Assembly: GCA_002842435.1 (NCBI GenBank)
Contig: PHCX01000008.1
Location: 142,291-206,290 of the forward strand
Origin: Betaproteobacteria bacterium HGW-Betaproteobacteria-1
GTDB lineage: Bacteria; Pseudomonadota; Gammaproteobacteria; Burkholderiales; Methylophilaceae
Length of the DNA: 64,000 nucleotides
Reading direction: 5' to 3'
Below are positions 50,190 to 59,036 of the stretch, in pieces. The position numbers and the translations under genes were made by a program. The notes beneath the pieces are model-generated. The model ran no database searches and was not told the origin of the DNA. It was given only the letters and a program-made list of their open reading frames with translations. The first letter of the stretch is position 1, and the number at the start of each line of letters is the position of its first letter.

Positions 50190-52868
50190 TTACAGCACCT
50201 TGCGCACTTTTTTGACGCTGTCATCGTCCGCACTGGCTTCTATGCTGAAATTCAGTCGCTGCATCAGCTTCAGCATGCTGGTGTTGCTTTTCAAAACCTC
50301 GCCCTCCATCACCTTCAACCCCTTGGAGCGCGCTGCATCCATCAGCGCCGTCATCAACTTGTTACCCAATCCCTTGCCACGCATGCGATCGGCGATCACC
50401 AGCGCGAAATCGCAACTCTCGCCATCCGGATTGATGGCAAAGCGCGTGACACCGAGTTCAACTTCCTGGCCGCTCTCCTCGGCGACGGCCACCAGCGCCA
50501 TCTCACGGCTGTAGTCGATCTGCGTGAATCGCACCAGCATCGCCTCGCTCAATTCCTGCACGCTGTTCATGAAACGGAAATAGCGCGCCTCCTCGGACAG
50601 ATTGCGTACAAACGCCTGTTCGATCCCGGCGTCCTCCGGCCGGATCGGACGGATCACCAGATCGGTGCCGTCCGCCAACTGCCAGTTGGTGACCAGGTGG
50701 GTCGGATAAGGGTAGATCGCCATGTGCGCATAGCGGTCAGCGCTGGGCTGACGCAATTCCACCACCACTCGCGCATCTGCCGCCAGCACACCGGATTCAT
50801 CCAAGATCAGTGGATTGATATCCATCTCCATCAGCATCGGCAGTTCACACACCATTTCCGACACGCGCAGCAGCACGCTCTCCAGTGCCTGCATATCAGC
50901 CGGCGGCATGTGACGGAAGGCCCCCAACATTTTCGCCACATGTGTCCCCTGAATCAGGTCCTTGACCAGAAACGCGTTCAACGGAGGCAACGTCACCGAG
51001 CGGTCGCCCATCACCTCCACGGTTGTACCGCCGGCACCGAACGTAATCAGGGGGCCGAAGATCGGGTCATTGGTCACGCCAACCATAAGCTCACGGCCGT
51101 TCGGCTTGACGATCATGGGCTCGATCGAAATACCGTCTATCCTTGCCTCCGGACGATTGCGCTGCAGATTCTCGATGATCTCGTGATACGCCGCACGTAC
51201 CGCCTGCGCATTGGCAAGATTGAGCATTACGCCTCCGGCATCGGTCTTGTGCGTGATGTCCGGCGAATTGACTTTCATCGCCACAGGGAACCCCAACTGC
51301 TGGGCAATCAGCAGCGCTTCATTGGGCGAATGCGCCACCAGAGTCTGCGCCACCGGAATATGAAAGGCGGAAAGCAAAGCCTTGGATTCCATCTCACTCA
51401 GTATCTTGCGCCGCTCCTGCAAGGCACCTTCGATGACCATGCGCGCGCCTTCGACATCCGGCTCCAGATGATGCGATAGCGGCCCAGGCATCTGCATCAG
51501 CAGTTTCTGGTTCTGATAATAGGCGCTCAGATAGGAAAACACTTCGACCGCCGGCTCCGGTGTTCTGAAACTCGGTTTTCTGGCGCGATTGAATGCCGCG
51601 CGCGACGAATCGACCTGCGCCCCACCCATCCAGCAGGCGAGAAATGGCTTGCTGTACCGGTTGGAAAGCTCGATAACGGCATTGGCCGCTTCCAGCGGCC
51701 TAGTCATCGCCTGCGGCGTCAGGATGGTCAGCACGCCATCGACACCCGGGTCTTCCATACAGGCCTGCACCGCATGTTGATAGCGGTCGGCCTGCGCGTC
51801 GCCGATGATATCGACCGGATTACCATGCGACCAGGTAGCTGGCAAAGCCTGATTGAGTTTTTCCAGCGTCTCACTTGAGAGTTCTGCCATCTCCAGCCCG
51901 AGATCGGCCGCGCAGTCGGTGGCCATGACGCCGGGGCCACCGCCGTTGGTGACGATGGCGAGGCGGTTACCGGTCGGATGAAAGCCGCAGGACAAGGCCT
52001 TGGCGGCAGAGAACAGTTGCGTGATGGTCTGCACGCGGACGACACCGGCACGCCTGACTGCCGCATCAAAGGCATCATCGGAACCGACCAGCGAAGCCGT
52101 ATGTGACATCGCCGCACGTGACGCAACGGCATGCCGCCCAACCTTGACCAGGATCACCGGTTTGATGCGCGCCGCGGCACGAATGCCGCTCATGAAACTG
52201 CGCGCATCACGTATGCCTTCGATATAAAGCAGGATGCTCTGGGTTTTGGTATCCGAGATCAGGTAATCCAGAATCTCGCCGAAATCGACATCAAGCGAGG
52301 AGCCCAGCGACACCACACTGGAAAAACCGACATCGTTGGTCTGCGCCCAGTCGAGAATGGCGGTGCACAAGGCCCCGGACTGGGAAACAAAAGCCAGATT
52401 GCCGACATTGGCACTGCCTTTGTTAAACGTGGCATTAAGGCCGATATCCGGTCGCATGACACCCAGACAATTCGGCCCGATCAGCCGCACACCATAGTGT
52501 TGCGCGGTTTCCAGCACCTGCCGCTCAAGCACTTTGCCAGCTTCACCGGTCTCACCGAAGCCGGCGGTGATGATGACAGCGGCCCTGACCTGATGCTTGC
52601 CGCATTGCTCGATGATGTCCGGCACCGTACTGGCCGGCGTTGCAATCACCGCAAGTTCGACCGGCTCCTCGATCTGCGCCAGTGAGGCAAAGGCTTTGAC
52701 GCCCTGAATTTTCTTGTGCTTGGGATTAACAGGATAAAGTGCTCCCTGATAACCACTCTGCAGCATGTTCTGAAACACGATCTGCCCGACAGAGTCTGCG
52801 CGGTCACTGGCACCAAACACCGCTACTGATTTTGGTGCGAAAAGAGGCTTGAGATGGTGCTGGCTCAT
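50190..52868 (-). CDS. Pat/PatZ-like acetyltransferase (ADP-forming acyl-CoA ligase fused to GNAT)
   Basis: 892 residues. Order of domains: CoA-binding (residues about 8-135, SVAVFGASDRADSVG, LIGPNCLGVMRP), succinyl-CoA-ligase-like (about 150-460, VSQSGALCTAILDWA, ATNGGGPG-type IVTNGGGPGVMATD), ATP-grasp (about 490-705, GFPVAMKVNSPDITHKTDAGGV, MLMEMDINPLIL), and GNAT (about 725-880, VIRPIRPEDAGIEQAFVRNLSEEARYFRF, RMRGKGLGNKLM). This is the layout of protein lysine acetyltransferases that silence acetyl-CoA synthetase. The histidine of the MSHTASLVGSD motif (His256), phosphorylated in active ligases, is present, so ligase activity cannot be excluded. Confidence 0.92.
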   Translation of the reverse strand: MSQHHLKPLFAPKSVAVFGASDRADSVGQIVFQNMLQSGYQGALYPVNPKHKKIQGVKAFASLAQIEEPVELAVIATPASTVPDIIEQCGKHQVRAAVIITAGFGETGEAGKVLERQVLETAQHYGVRLIGPNCLGVMRPDIGLNATFNKGSANVGNLAFVSQSGALCTAILDWAQTNDVGFSSVVSLGSSLDVDFGEILDYLISDTKTQSILLYIEGIRDARSFMSGIRAAARIKPVILVKVGRHAVASRAAMSHTASLVGSDDAFDAAVRRAGVVRVQTITQLFSAAKALSCGFHPTGNRLAIVTNGGGPGVMATDCAADLGLEMAELSSETLEKLNQALPATWSHGNPVDIIGDAQADRYQHAVQACMEDPGVDGVLTILTPQAMTRPLEAANAVIELSNRYSKPFLACWMGGAQVDSSRAAFNRARKPSFRTPEPAVEVFSYLSAYYQNQKLLMQMPGPLSHHLEPDVEGARMVIEGALQERRKILSEMESKALLSAFHIPVAQTLVAHSPNEALLIAQQLGFPVAMKVNSPDITHKTDAGGVMLNLANAQAVRAAYHEIIENLQRNRPEARIDGISIEPMIVKPNGRELMVGVTNDPIFGPLITFGAGGTTVEVMGDRSVTLPPLNAFLVKDLIQGTHVAKMLGAFRHMPPADMQALESVLLRVSEMVCELPMLMEMDINPLILDESGVLAADARVVVELRQPSADRYAHMAIYPYPTHLVTNWQLADGTDLVIRPIRPEDAGIEQAFVRNLSEEARYFRFMNSVQELSEAMLVRFTQIDYSREMALVAVAEESGQEVELGVTRFAINPDGESCDFALVIADRMRGKGLGNKLMTALMDAARSKGLKVMEGEVLKSNTSMLKLMQRLNFSIEASADDDSVKKVRKVL

Positions 52869-52998
52869 GGTTGCTGACTGCCTTGGTTAAGACAGCCTTA
52901 TCTTAGCCTATTACAGCCAGATTGCCAGAAACAAGAAAAATGCAGAAACAGGGCCAAAGTATGGCCAGCGTATATTCAACACATGGAATGAGGAAAGA

Positions 52999-53075
52999 TG
53001 GGGTGGCTGATGGGGCTCGAACCCACGACAACTGGAATCACAATCCAGGGCTCTACCAACTGAGCTACAGCCACC
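52999..53075 (-). tRNA. tRNA-His (GTG)
   Basis: 77 nt on the minus strand with encoded CCA. It begins GGTGGCTGTAGCTC with the extra 5' G typical of tRNA-His, has the anticodon stem-loop CTGGATTGTGATTCCAG (anticodon GTG), and ends GCCACCCCA. Confidence 0.97.
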
Positions 53076-53101
53076 ATCGAAACTGATGAATATCAGAAAC
53101 T

Positions 53102-53178
53102 TGGCCTGCCCGACAGGAATCGAACCTGTAACCCCCAGCTTAGAAGGCTGGTGCTCTATCCGATTGAGCTACGGGCAG
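53102..53178 (-). tRNA. tRNA-Arg (TCT)
   Basis: 77 nt on the minus strand. Acceptor CTGCCCG pairs with CGGGCAG, the anticodon stem-loop is CCAGCCTTCTAAGCTGG (anticodon TCT), the T-arm is CAGGTTCGATTCCTG, and CCA is encoded. It lies 26 bp upstream of tRNA-His in the same transcript. Confidence 0.96.
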
Positions 53179-53213
53179 ATTGTCGGGCAATCTAGACTTA
53201 CTTCAAAAAAATC

Positions 53214-53290
53214 TGGTCGGGGTGGAGAGATTCGAACTCCCGACATCCTGCTCCCAAAGCAGGCGCGCTACCAGACTACGCTACACCCCG
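53214..53290 (-). tRNA. tRNA-Pro (TGG)
   Basis: 77 nt on the minus strand. Acceptor CGGGGTG pairs with CACCCCG, the anticodon stem-loop is CCTGCTTTGGGAGCAGG (anticodon TGG), and CCA is encoded. It is first of the Pro-Arg-His array. Confidence 0.97.
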
Positions 53291-53299
53291 AGGGCGAGA

Positions 53300-53328
53300 A
53301 ATATATCTGAATCCGAGCCCAAGGTCAA
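53300..53328 (-). promoter_or_regulatory. Promoter of the tRNA-Pro-Arg-His array
   Basis: TTGACC (53323-53328) and TATATT (53300-53305) are separated by exactly 17 bp on the minus strand. They are followed by a GC-rich discriminator (CTCGCCC) just before tRNA-Pro. Confidence 0.75.
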
Positions 53329-53400
53329 TTCTAATCTACAAGATAGTCGGTTTAATTATCATACCCTGCTAAAATAATGGTTTTTACACACGCTCAATAT

Positions 53401-54264
53401 ATGTCAGCTCAAATCATCAACGGCAAGGCCATCGCAGAACAAATGCTCGCCCAACTGAAGTCGCGAGTCGATGAACGCGCCTCTCAAGGGAAACGCACAC
53501 CATCGCTTGCCGTCATATTGGTGGGCGCGGATCCGGCCTCCGCAATCTATGTGCGCAACAAGCGGCTTGCCTGCGAAAAAGTGGGCATACGCTCCATCTC
53601 TTATGACTTGCCTGTCAGCACCACGGAAACTGAATTATTCGCGCTGATTGATGAGCTGAATGCGGATGCAGCCATAGACGGCATCTTGGTACAGGCACCG
53701 TTACCGCCGCAGATCGACGAGAAGCGCATTATTGAGGCCATCAGCGCCGAAAAGGATGTCGACGGCTTCCACCCCTACAACATCGGCAGACTGGCCGTAC
53801 GGCAACCTACATTACGCTCCTGTACGCCTTTTGGTGTCATCAAGATGCTGGAGAGCGCCGGGCTGAAACCACTGGGCATGGATGCCGTGGTTGTCGGTGT
53901 GTCGAATCATGTCGGCCGCCCAATGGTACTGGAACTCCTGCTGGCTGGTTGCACGGTCACCGGTTGCCACCGTCACACCAAGGATTTGGCGGCGAACGTC
54001 GCCCGCGCCGATCTCGTCGTCGCTGCCGCCGGAAAACCCGGCCTGATCAAGGGGGAATGGATCAAACCCGGCGCCATCGTCATTGACATTGGCATCAACC
54101 GGCTGGCTGATGGCAGCTTATGCGGCGATGTAGATTTTGCGGTAGCCAAGGAACGTGCCGGCTGGATCACTCCCGTACCGGGCGGCGTCGGCCCCATGAC
54201 CGTCGCCACTTTGATGGAAAACACCTTGCTGGCCCAGACTTTACGCGAATCTTCAGTATGTTAG
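53401..54264 (+). CDS. folD: Bifunctional methylenetetrahydrofolate dehydrogenase / cyclohydrolase
   Basis: 287 residues from the ATG at 53401 ([14 protein letters not shown]). An upstream in-frame ATG at 53377 gives an atypical eight-residue extension and was not used. The catalytic segment [17 protein letters not shown] has Lys54, [12 protein letters not shown] and [13 protein letters not shown] are substrate-binding blocks, and [17 protein letters not shown] is the NADP site; [18 protein letters not shown] ends the fold. It interconverts methylene-, methenyl- and formyl-tetrahydrofolate. It is divergent from the tRNA array. Confidence 0.96.
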   Translation: MSAQIINGKAIAEQMLAQLKSRVDERASQGKRTPSLAVILVGADPASAIYVRNKRLACEKVGIRSISYDLPVSTTETELFALIDELNADAAIDGILVQAPLPPQIDEKRIIEAISAEKDVDGFHPYNIGRLAVRQPTLRSCTPFGVIKMLESAGLKPLGMDAVVVGVSNHVGRPMVLELLLAGCTVTGCHRHTKDLAANVARADLVVAAAGKPGLIKGEWIKPGAIVIDIGINRLADGSLCGDVDFAVAKERAGWITPVPGGVGPMTVATLMENTLLAQTLRESSVC

Positions 54265-54386
54265 GAAAATAGCCCAGGGAAATACAGGCTGGACATTATT
54301 CCCAATCGTAGTAAACTTGCGCCTGCTTTATTTTTCTGTTAACGCTGATTTTATCGAAAACGGGGCTCAGGCCTCGCGAGACCATA

Positions 54387-54809
54387 ATGGCTGACGTAAT
54401 CACTAAACACTTTACTCCTTACGAACCGAAAGCCGGTGAGGAGTACATGAATGAAAAGCAACTCAACCACTTCCGTCAGATTCTCAATGACTGGAAAGCA
54501 GAGCTGAGTGACGATATCGACCGTACCGTGCATACCATGCAGGACGAAGTCACCATGTTCGCCGATCCCAATGATCGCGCGAGCCAGGAATCCGACATGG
54601 CGCTGGAACTGCGCAATCGCGACCGCGAACGCAAACTGATCAAAAAAATCGACGACACGCTGAAAAAGATTGATGCGGGTGAATACGGCTACTGCAACAG
54701 CTGCGGCGTCGAGATCGGCCTCAGACGGCTGGAAGCGCGGCCTACCGCCACCCAGTGCATCGACTGCAAGACACTAGACGAAATCAGAGAAAGACAGGTC
54801 GCCAAATAG
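54387..54809 (+). CDS. dksA: RNA polymerase-binding transcription factor DksA
   Basis: 140 residues. The coiled-coil hairpin carries the tip motif DPNDRASQ with both acidic residues needed for ppGpp-dependent action, then LELRNRDRERKLIKKIDDTLKKI. The C-terminal zinc finger is YCNSCGVEIGLRRLEARPTATQCIDCKTL. The start at 54387 gives PYEPKAGEEYMNEKQL, matching the N-terminus of the family; an internal ATG at 54447 has a better GAGGAG site and could produce a shorter form. DksA with ppGpp tunes stable RNA promoters, several of which are in this window. A terminator follows. Confidence 0.95.
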   Translation: MADVITKHFTPYEPKAGEEYMNEKQLNHFRQILNDWKAELSDDIDRTVHTMQDEVTMFADPNDRASQESDMALELRNRDRERKLIKKIDDTLKKIDAGEYGYCNSCGVEIGLRRLEARPTATQCIDCKTLDEIRERQVAK

Positions 54810-54937
54810 TGACCTGCCATTCAGTGCAGGTAATGCGCGTTACGCTGACACTAAGACAGGTAGCCGCCAGGTAATTCACGACACTGACTCAGCCTGACCA
54901 AGCTAACTCTTAGCCCTCAACTAGCCATATCACCAAT

Positions 54938-54965
54938 AAAAAAGCCCGCATATGCGGGCTTTTTT
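54938..54965. terminator. Bidirectional terminator between dksA and pnp
   Basis: AAAAAAGCCCGCA and TGCGGGCTTTTTT form a fully palindromic stem centred at 54951/54952, with A and T runs on both sides. It should serve both converging units. Confidence 0.9.
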
Positions 54966-54979
54966 ATTGCATCCGACGC

Positions 54980-57112
54980 TTACTCTGCCGGCTGCTCGGC
55001 TTCCGCCTTGTCTTCTACCACAGGCGGATCGATCAGTGCCTTCATACTCAGGCGCACACGGCCCTTTTCGTCAGCTTCCACTACCTTGACCTTCACAACC
55101 TGGCCTTCCTTGAGAAAGTCAGAAACAGCGTTCACGCGCTGGTGAGCGATTTGCGAGATATGCAGCAAACCATCTTTGCCTGGCAGCAAGGAAACGATCG
55201 CGCCAAAATCCAGCAACTTGATGACCGTGCCTTCATAACTCTGACCAATCTCTACTTCTGCAGTGATGGCTTCGATGCGTTTCTTCGCTTCTTCGCCAGC
55301 CTCGGCGCTGACGCAACCGATCTTGATGGTGCCGTCATCTTCGATATCGATGGTCGCACCGGTTTCTTCGGTCAGCGCACGAATCACCGCACCACCCTTA
55401 CCGATCACGTCACGGATTTTTTCCGGATTGATCTTCATGGTAATGATGCGCGGTGCGAATGCCGAAAGTTCCTTGCTTCCGTCGCCGACCGCTTCCTTCA
55501 TCAGGCCGAGGATGTGCATACGGCCTTCCTTGGCCTGCGCCAGGGCGACCTGCATAATTTCCTTGGTGATGCCGGTGATCTTGATGTCCATCTGCAGCGC
55601 AGTCACACCTTCTTCCGTGCCTGCCACCTTGAAGTCCATGTCGCCGAGGTGATCTTCATCACCCAGGATATCGGTCAGCACTGCAACGCGATTGCCCTCC
55701 TTGATCAGGCCCATGGCCACACCAGCAACCGGTGCCTTGATTGGCACACCAGCGTCGATCAGGGCCAGAGTACCGCCGCAAACAGATGCCATGGAACTGG
55801 AACCGTTGGATTCCGTGATTTCCGACACCAGACGGAAGGTGTAACCAAAGTCTTCCTGACTTGGCAGCACTGCGACCAGCGCACGCTTGGCCAGACGTCC
55901 GTGACCGATTTCACGGCGCTTCGGCGTACCGACGCGACCAGTTTCACCGGTACAGTATGGCGGGAAGTTGTAATGCAGCATGAAACGGTCTTTATATTCG
56001 CCTTGCAATGCATCGATGATCTGCTCATCACGGCCAGTACCCAGTGTAGCCACCACAATCGCCTGCGTTTCACCGCGCGTGAACAGCGCAGAGCCGTGGG
56101 TACGAGGCAGCACGCCGGTACGGATGGAGATCGGACGCACGGTGCGAGTGTCGCGACCATCGATCCGTGGCTCACCGTTCAGGATCTGGCTACGAACTGT
56201 CTTGGCTTCCAGATTGAAGAGTTCCGTCTTGATCTTGTTGGCTTCCTCAGTTGAGGTTGCTTCCGTGATCAATTCAGCAAAAACGCGATTTTTGATTTCG
56301 TCCAGCTTGGCAGAACGTTCGCTCTTGGCCTTGATTTTGAAAGCTTCATTGATATCAGAAGCGGCCATTGCCGTCATTTTTTCAATCAGCGCAGTATCCT
56401 GCTCTGGAGGTGTCCAGTCCCATGCTTCCTTACCGGCTTCTGCGGCCAGTTCGTTAATGGCATTGATCACGACCTGCATTTGCTCATGACCGAAAACGAC
56501 GGAACCCAGCATGACATCTTCCGGCAATTCACGCGCTTCGGATTCCACCATCATGACAGCCTTGTCGGTGGCTGCGATGACCAGGTCCAGTTCGGAGTCC
56601 TTCATCTGGCTGGCGGTTGGATTCAGCACATATTCGCCGTTCAGATAACCGACGCGAGCCGCGCCCAGCGGACCATAGAACGGAATACCGGAAATTGCCA
56701 TTGCTGCGGATGCACCAATAATGGCGGGAATATCAGAATCGATTTCGCTATCGGAAGACATGACAGTCGCTACGATCTGCACTTCATTGTAGAAGGCTTC
56801 CGGAAACAGCGGACGCAATGGGCGATCGATCAGGCGGGAAGTCAGAATCTCTTTTTCTGACGGACGACCTTCACGCTTGAAGAAACCACCGGGAATCTTG
56901 CCGGCAGCATAGGTTTTTTCCTGATAATCCACGGTCAGCGGGAAGAAATCCTGACCGGCTTTTACATCACGCTTACCGACTACGGTCACCAGCACAACGG
57001 TATCGCCATAACTTACCATTACAGCGCCATCGGCCTGACGAGCAATCTCGCCGGTTTCCAGAGTGAGCTCATGCGCGCCGTACTGTATGGTCTTCGTCAC
57101 TTTATTAAACAT
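54980..57112 (-). CDS. pnp: Polynucleotide phosphorylase
   Basis: 710 residues. Two RNase PH domains (first: [55 protein letters not shown]; second: [79 protein letters not shown]) are separated by the all-alpha linker. A KH domain ([25 protein letters not shown]) and an S1 domain ([33 protein letters not shown]) follow. 3'-5' exoribonuclease of the degradosome. It lies downstream of rpsO with a strong hairpin between them, as in E. coli. Confidence 0.97.
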   Translation of the reverse strand: MFNKVTKTIQYGAHELTLETGEIARQADGAVMVSYGDTVVLVTVVGKRDVKAGQDFFPLTVDYQEKTYAAGKIPGGFFKREGRPSEKEILTSRLIDRPLRPLFPEAFYNEVQIVATVMSSDSEIDSDIPAIIGASAAMAISGIPFYGPLGAARVGYLNGEYVLNPTASQMKDSELDLVIAATDKAVMMVESEARELPEDVMLGSVVFGHEQMQVVINAINELAAEAGKEAWDWTPPEQDTALIEKMTAMAASDINEAFKIKAKSERSAKLDEIKNRVFAELITEATSTEEANKIKTELFNLEAKTVRSQILNGEPRIDGRDTRTVRPISIRTGVLPRTHGSALFTRGETQAIVVATLGTGRDEQIIDALQGEYKDRFMLHYNFPPYCTGETGRVGTPKRREIGHGRLAKRALVAVLPSQEDFGYTFRLVSEITESNGSSSMASVCGGTLALIDAGVPIKAPVAGVAMGLIKEGNRVAVLTDILGDEDHLGDMDFKVAGTEEGVTALQMDIKITGITKEIMQVALAQAKEGRMHILGLMKEAVGDGSKELSAFAPRIITMKINPEKIRDVIGKGGAVIRALTEETGATIDIEDDGTIKIGCVSAEAGEEAKKRIEAITAEVEIGQSYEGTVIKLLDFGAIVSLLPGKDGLLHISQIAHQRVNAVSDFLKEGQVVKVKVVEADEKGRVRLSMKALIDPPVVEDKAEAEQPAE

Positions 57113-57196
57113 TTTCTATCCTCTTCTCTACTATCTACACAATGCACTCTTACTGTTCTAGAGTGTTCTCAGCAAGCAGGTATTTTCAAATACCGT

Positions 57197-57252
57197 CCAA
57201 CAAAAAAGCCGAAAGCATCGCTCAACGTATGTTGATGCGATGCTTTCGGCTT
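57197..57252 (-). terminator. rpsO-pnp intergenic terminator hairpin
   Basis: A 16-bp perfect stem (57206-57221 with 57237-57252) continues as TCAAC/GTTGA around a GTAT loop. On the minus strand it runs into TTTTTTG. It sits where E. coli has the rpsO terminator and RNase processing site that govern pnp. Confidence 0.85.
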
Positions 57253-57295
57253 GATATCAATTCACAAAAATAACGACGGTCTTGTGAATATCGAA

Positions 57296-57565
57296 TTATT
57301 TACGCAGACCCAGACGCTCAATCAATGCACGATAACGATCAGCATTCTTGCGCTTCAGGTAGTCAAGCAGCTTGCGGCGCTGACTTACCATGGCCAGCAG
57401 ACCGCGACGTGAGTGGTGGTCCTTGGCATTCACTTTAAAATGCTCGGTCAGCGTAGTGATACGCTTGGTGAGCAGAGCAACCTGAACTTCCGGTGAACCG
57501 GTGTCATTTGCTGCCTGTTGATATTCGCCAACAATCTGGGCTTTTTCTGCTGTCGTAATTGACAT
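57296..57565 (-). CDS. rpsO: 30S ribosomal protein S15
   Basis: 89 residues, the standard S15 length. It contains [34 protein letters not shown], the conserved [27 protein letters not shown] and the end [13 protein letters not shown]. Binds 16S rRNA early in small-subunit assembly. A GGAGAAAAC site precedes the ATG. A promoter with a GC-rich discriminator lies about 40 nt upstream. Confidence 0.98.
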   Translation of the reverse strand: MSITTAEKAQIVGEYQQAANDTGSPEVQVALLTKRITTLTEHFKVNAKDHHSRRGLLAMVSQRRKLLDYLKRKNADRYRALIERLGLRK

Positions 57566-57603
57566 GTTTTCTCCTGGATATTCTTTACCTGCAGTAACCG
57601 CGC

Positions 57604-57633
57604 ATTTTAACCCTAAAATAGCCGAGTTATCAA
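57604..57633 (-). promoter_or_regulatory. Promoter of rpsO
   Basis: TTGATA (57628-57633) and TAAAAT (57604-57609) are separated by 18 bp on the minus strand, with a GCGCGG discriminator downstream. Confidence 0.6.
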
Positions 57634-57670
57634 GCGCATATTGCGCAATTACGTCATGATTTAACTAAAA

Positions 57671-58588
57671 TTACGATTTATCTCGAACCACCAACAATCT
57701 TTTCGGTGCGATCTTTCCGTCCCGGTCCAACTCACCCAAGCCAAGAAAACGGCCATCCTCGGAATAAATACGAAACAGCCCGTCAATCTTCATGCCGGAC
57801 TTCCAAACACTTTGCCCACGCAACAGATAAAAGGTGCTGTCGGCATCCAGTTCGACCTGCGGCAGATCCGCTACAGCTGCATCCGCACCCAACAGAATGT
57901 CGTCACGCTGTTCCAGTGTCATTTTTTCCAACTGCTCCAGCGTATGCGCATCTTCCAGCCTGAAGTGTGCCGTGCTCAAGCGACGCAACCCTGCCAGATG
58001 GGCCCCGCAACCGAGTGCATGACCGATATCCTCAGCCAAAGTGCGAATGTAGGTGCCTTTGCTGCAGACGACATCCATCTCGAAACGATGCGCTTGCGCA
58101 TCGAAACTGATCAAGTCGATACTGAAAATCTTCACCTGTCGCGCTGAACGCGTGACATCTACACCATCACGCGCATATTCATAGAGCGCCTTGCCCTGAT
58201 GCTTCAGCGCCGAATACATGGGCGGTACCTGTTCGATATCGCCGATAAACTTCTGCAATGCAGCCTGCAATTGTTCAGCTTTAACGTTGACATCGCTGCG
58301 GCTCAACACCTCGCCTTCAACATCACCAGTCGTTGTCGTACTGCCCAGTTGAACCAGCGCACGATAACTTTTATCAGCATCCAACAAAAAATGTGAGAAC
58401 TTGGTCGCTTCTCCCAGGCAAATCGGTAACAACCCTGTTGCCAGTGGATCCAGGCTACCGGTATGCCCGGCCTTGGCAGCCTGATAAAGGCGCTTGACCT
58501 GTTGCAGCGCCTGATTGGAGGAGTAACCGAGAGGTTTGTCGAGTAAAAGCACGCCATCGACGGCACGCTTGATGCGCCTGAATTGCAT
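57671..58588 (-). CDS. truB: tRNA pseudouridine(55) synthase TruB
   Basis: 305 residues. DGVLLLDKPLGYSSNQALQQ opens the domain. The catalytic Asp47 is in GHTGSLDPLATGLLPICLGEATK; YRALVQLGSTTTTGDVEGE, QVPPMYSALKHQGKALYEYAR and CSKGTYIRTLAEDIGHALGCGAHLAGLRR are further family blocks. The C-terminal PUA-like part is short. It follows rbfA by 24 bp in the infB operon. Confidence 0.96.
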   Translation of the reverse strand: MQFRRIKRAVDGVLLLDKPLGYSSNQALQQVKRLYQAAKAGHTGSLDPLATGLLPICLGEATKFSHFLLDADKSYRALVQLGSTTTTGDVEGEVLSRSDVNVKAEQLQAALQKFIGDIEQVPPMYSALKHQGKALYEYARDGVDVTRSARQVKIFSIDLISFDAQAHRFEMDVVCSKGTYIRTLAEDIGHALGCGAHLAGLRRLSTAHFRLEDAHTLEQLEKMTLEQRDDILLGADAAVADLPQVELDADSTFYLLRGQSVWKSGMKIDGLFRIYSEDGRFLGLGELDRDGKIAPKRLLVVRDKS

Positions 58589-58612
58589 ATCAGTGACCGC
58601 CGTTGCTAACGC

Positions 58613-58993
58613 TTATCTGGATGATTTGTCTTTGTGGTCCGCCACCAGTTGACCTGGTGCCAGCGCCTCATCGATCAACTGTGAGAGCCGCATGCCGCGA
58701 TCGATCGATGCATCATAGATGAAGTGTAATTGCGGCACCGTGCGTAACAGCATGCGTTTACCAAGCTGGGTACGCAGAAAGCCAGCGGATTTCTCCAGAC
58801 CTTTCTGCAATTCTGCAGTACCCGCCTTTGCGCTGTAATAGATCTTTGCATGCGCCATATCGCCGCTCACTTCCACTTCAGTGAGCGTGACCATGCCGAT
58901 GCGCGGATCCTTGACCTCGAACTGCAGCAGATCAGCGAGTTCTCGCTGAATCTGCTCGGCAACGCGATCGCTTCTGGAAAATTCCTTGGCCAT
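58613..58993 (-). CDS. rbfA: Ribosome-binding factor A
   Basis: 126 residues from ATG 58993 (MAKEFSRSDRVAEQIQRELA), which has an AGGGA site; two TTG codons just upstream are less likely starts. KDPRIGMVTLTEVEVSGDMAHAKIYYS is the KH-like core, with LRTVPQLHFIYDASIDRGMRLSQLIDEAL at the end. Needed for late 16S maturation and cold adaptation. It is placed between infB and truB, the standard order. Confidence 0.95.
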   Translation of the reverse strand: MAKEFSRSDRVAEQIQRELADLLQFEVKDPRIGMVTLTEVEVSGDMAHAKIYYSAKAGTAELQKGLEKSAGFLRTQLGKRMLLRTVPQLHFIYDASIDRGMRLSQLIDEALAPGQLVADHKDKSSR

Positions 58994-59036
58994 CAACAAT
59001 CCCTATGGAAGAACACATGCATAGTGGTTTTCATAT

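Noticed and set aside
52930..52998. Terminator after tRNA-His
   Set aside because: GGCCATACTTTGGCC on the minus strand is a weak, mismatched hairpin with an interrupted T tract; not convincing enough to list.
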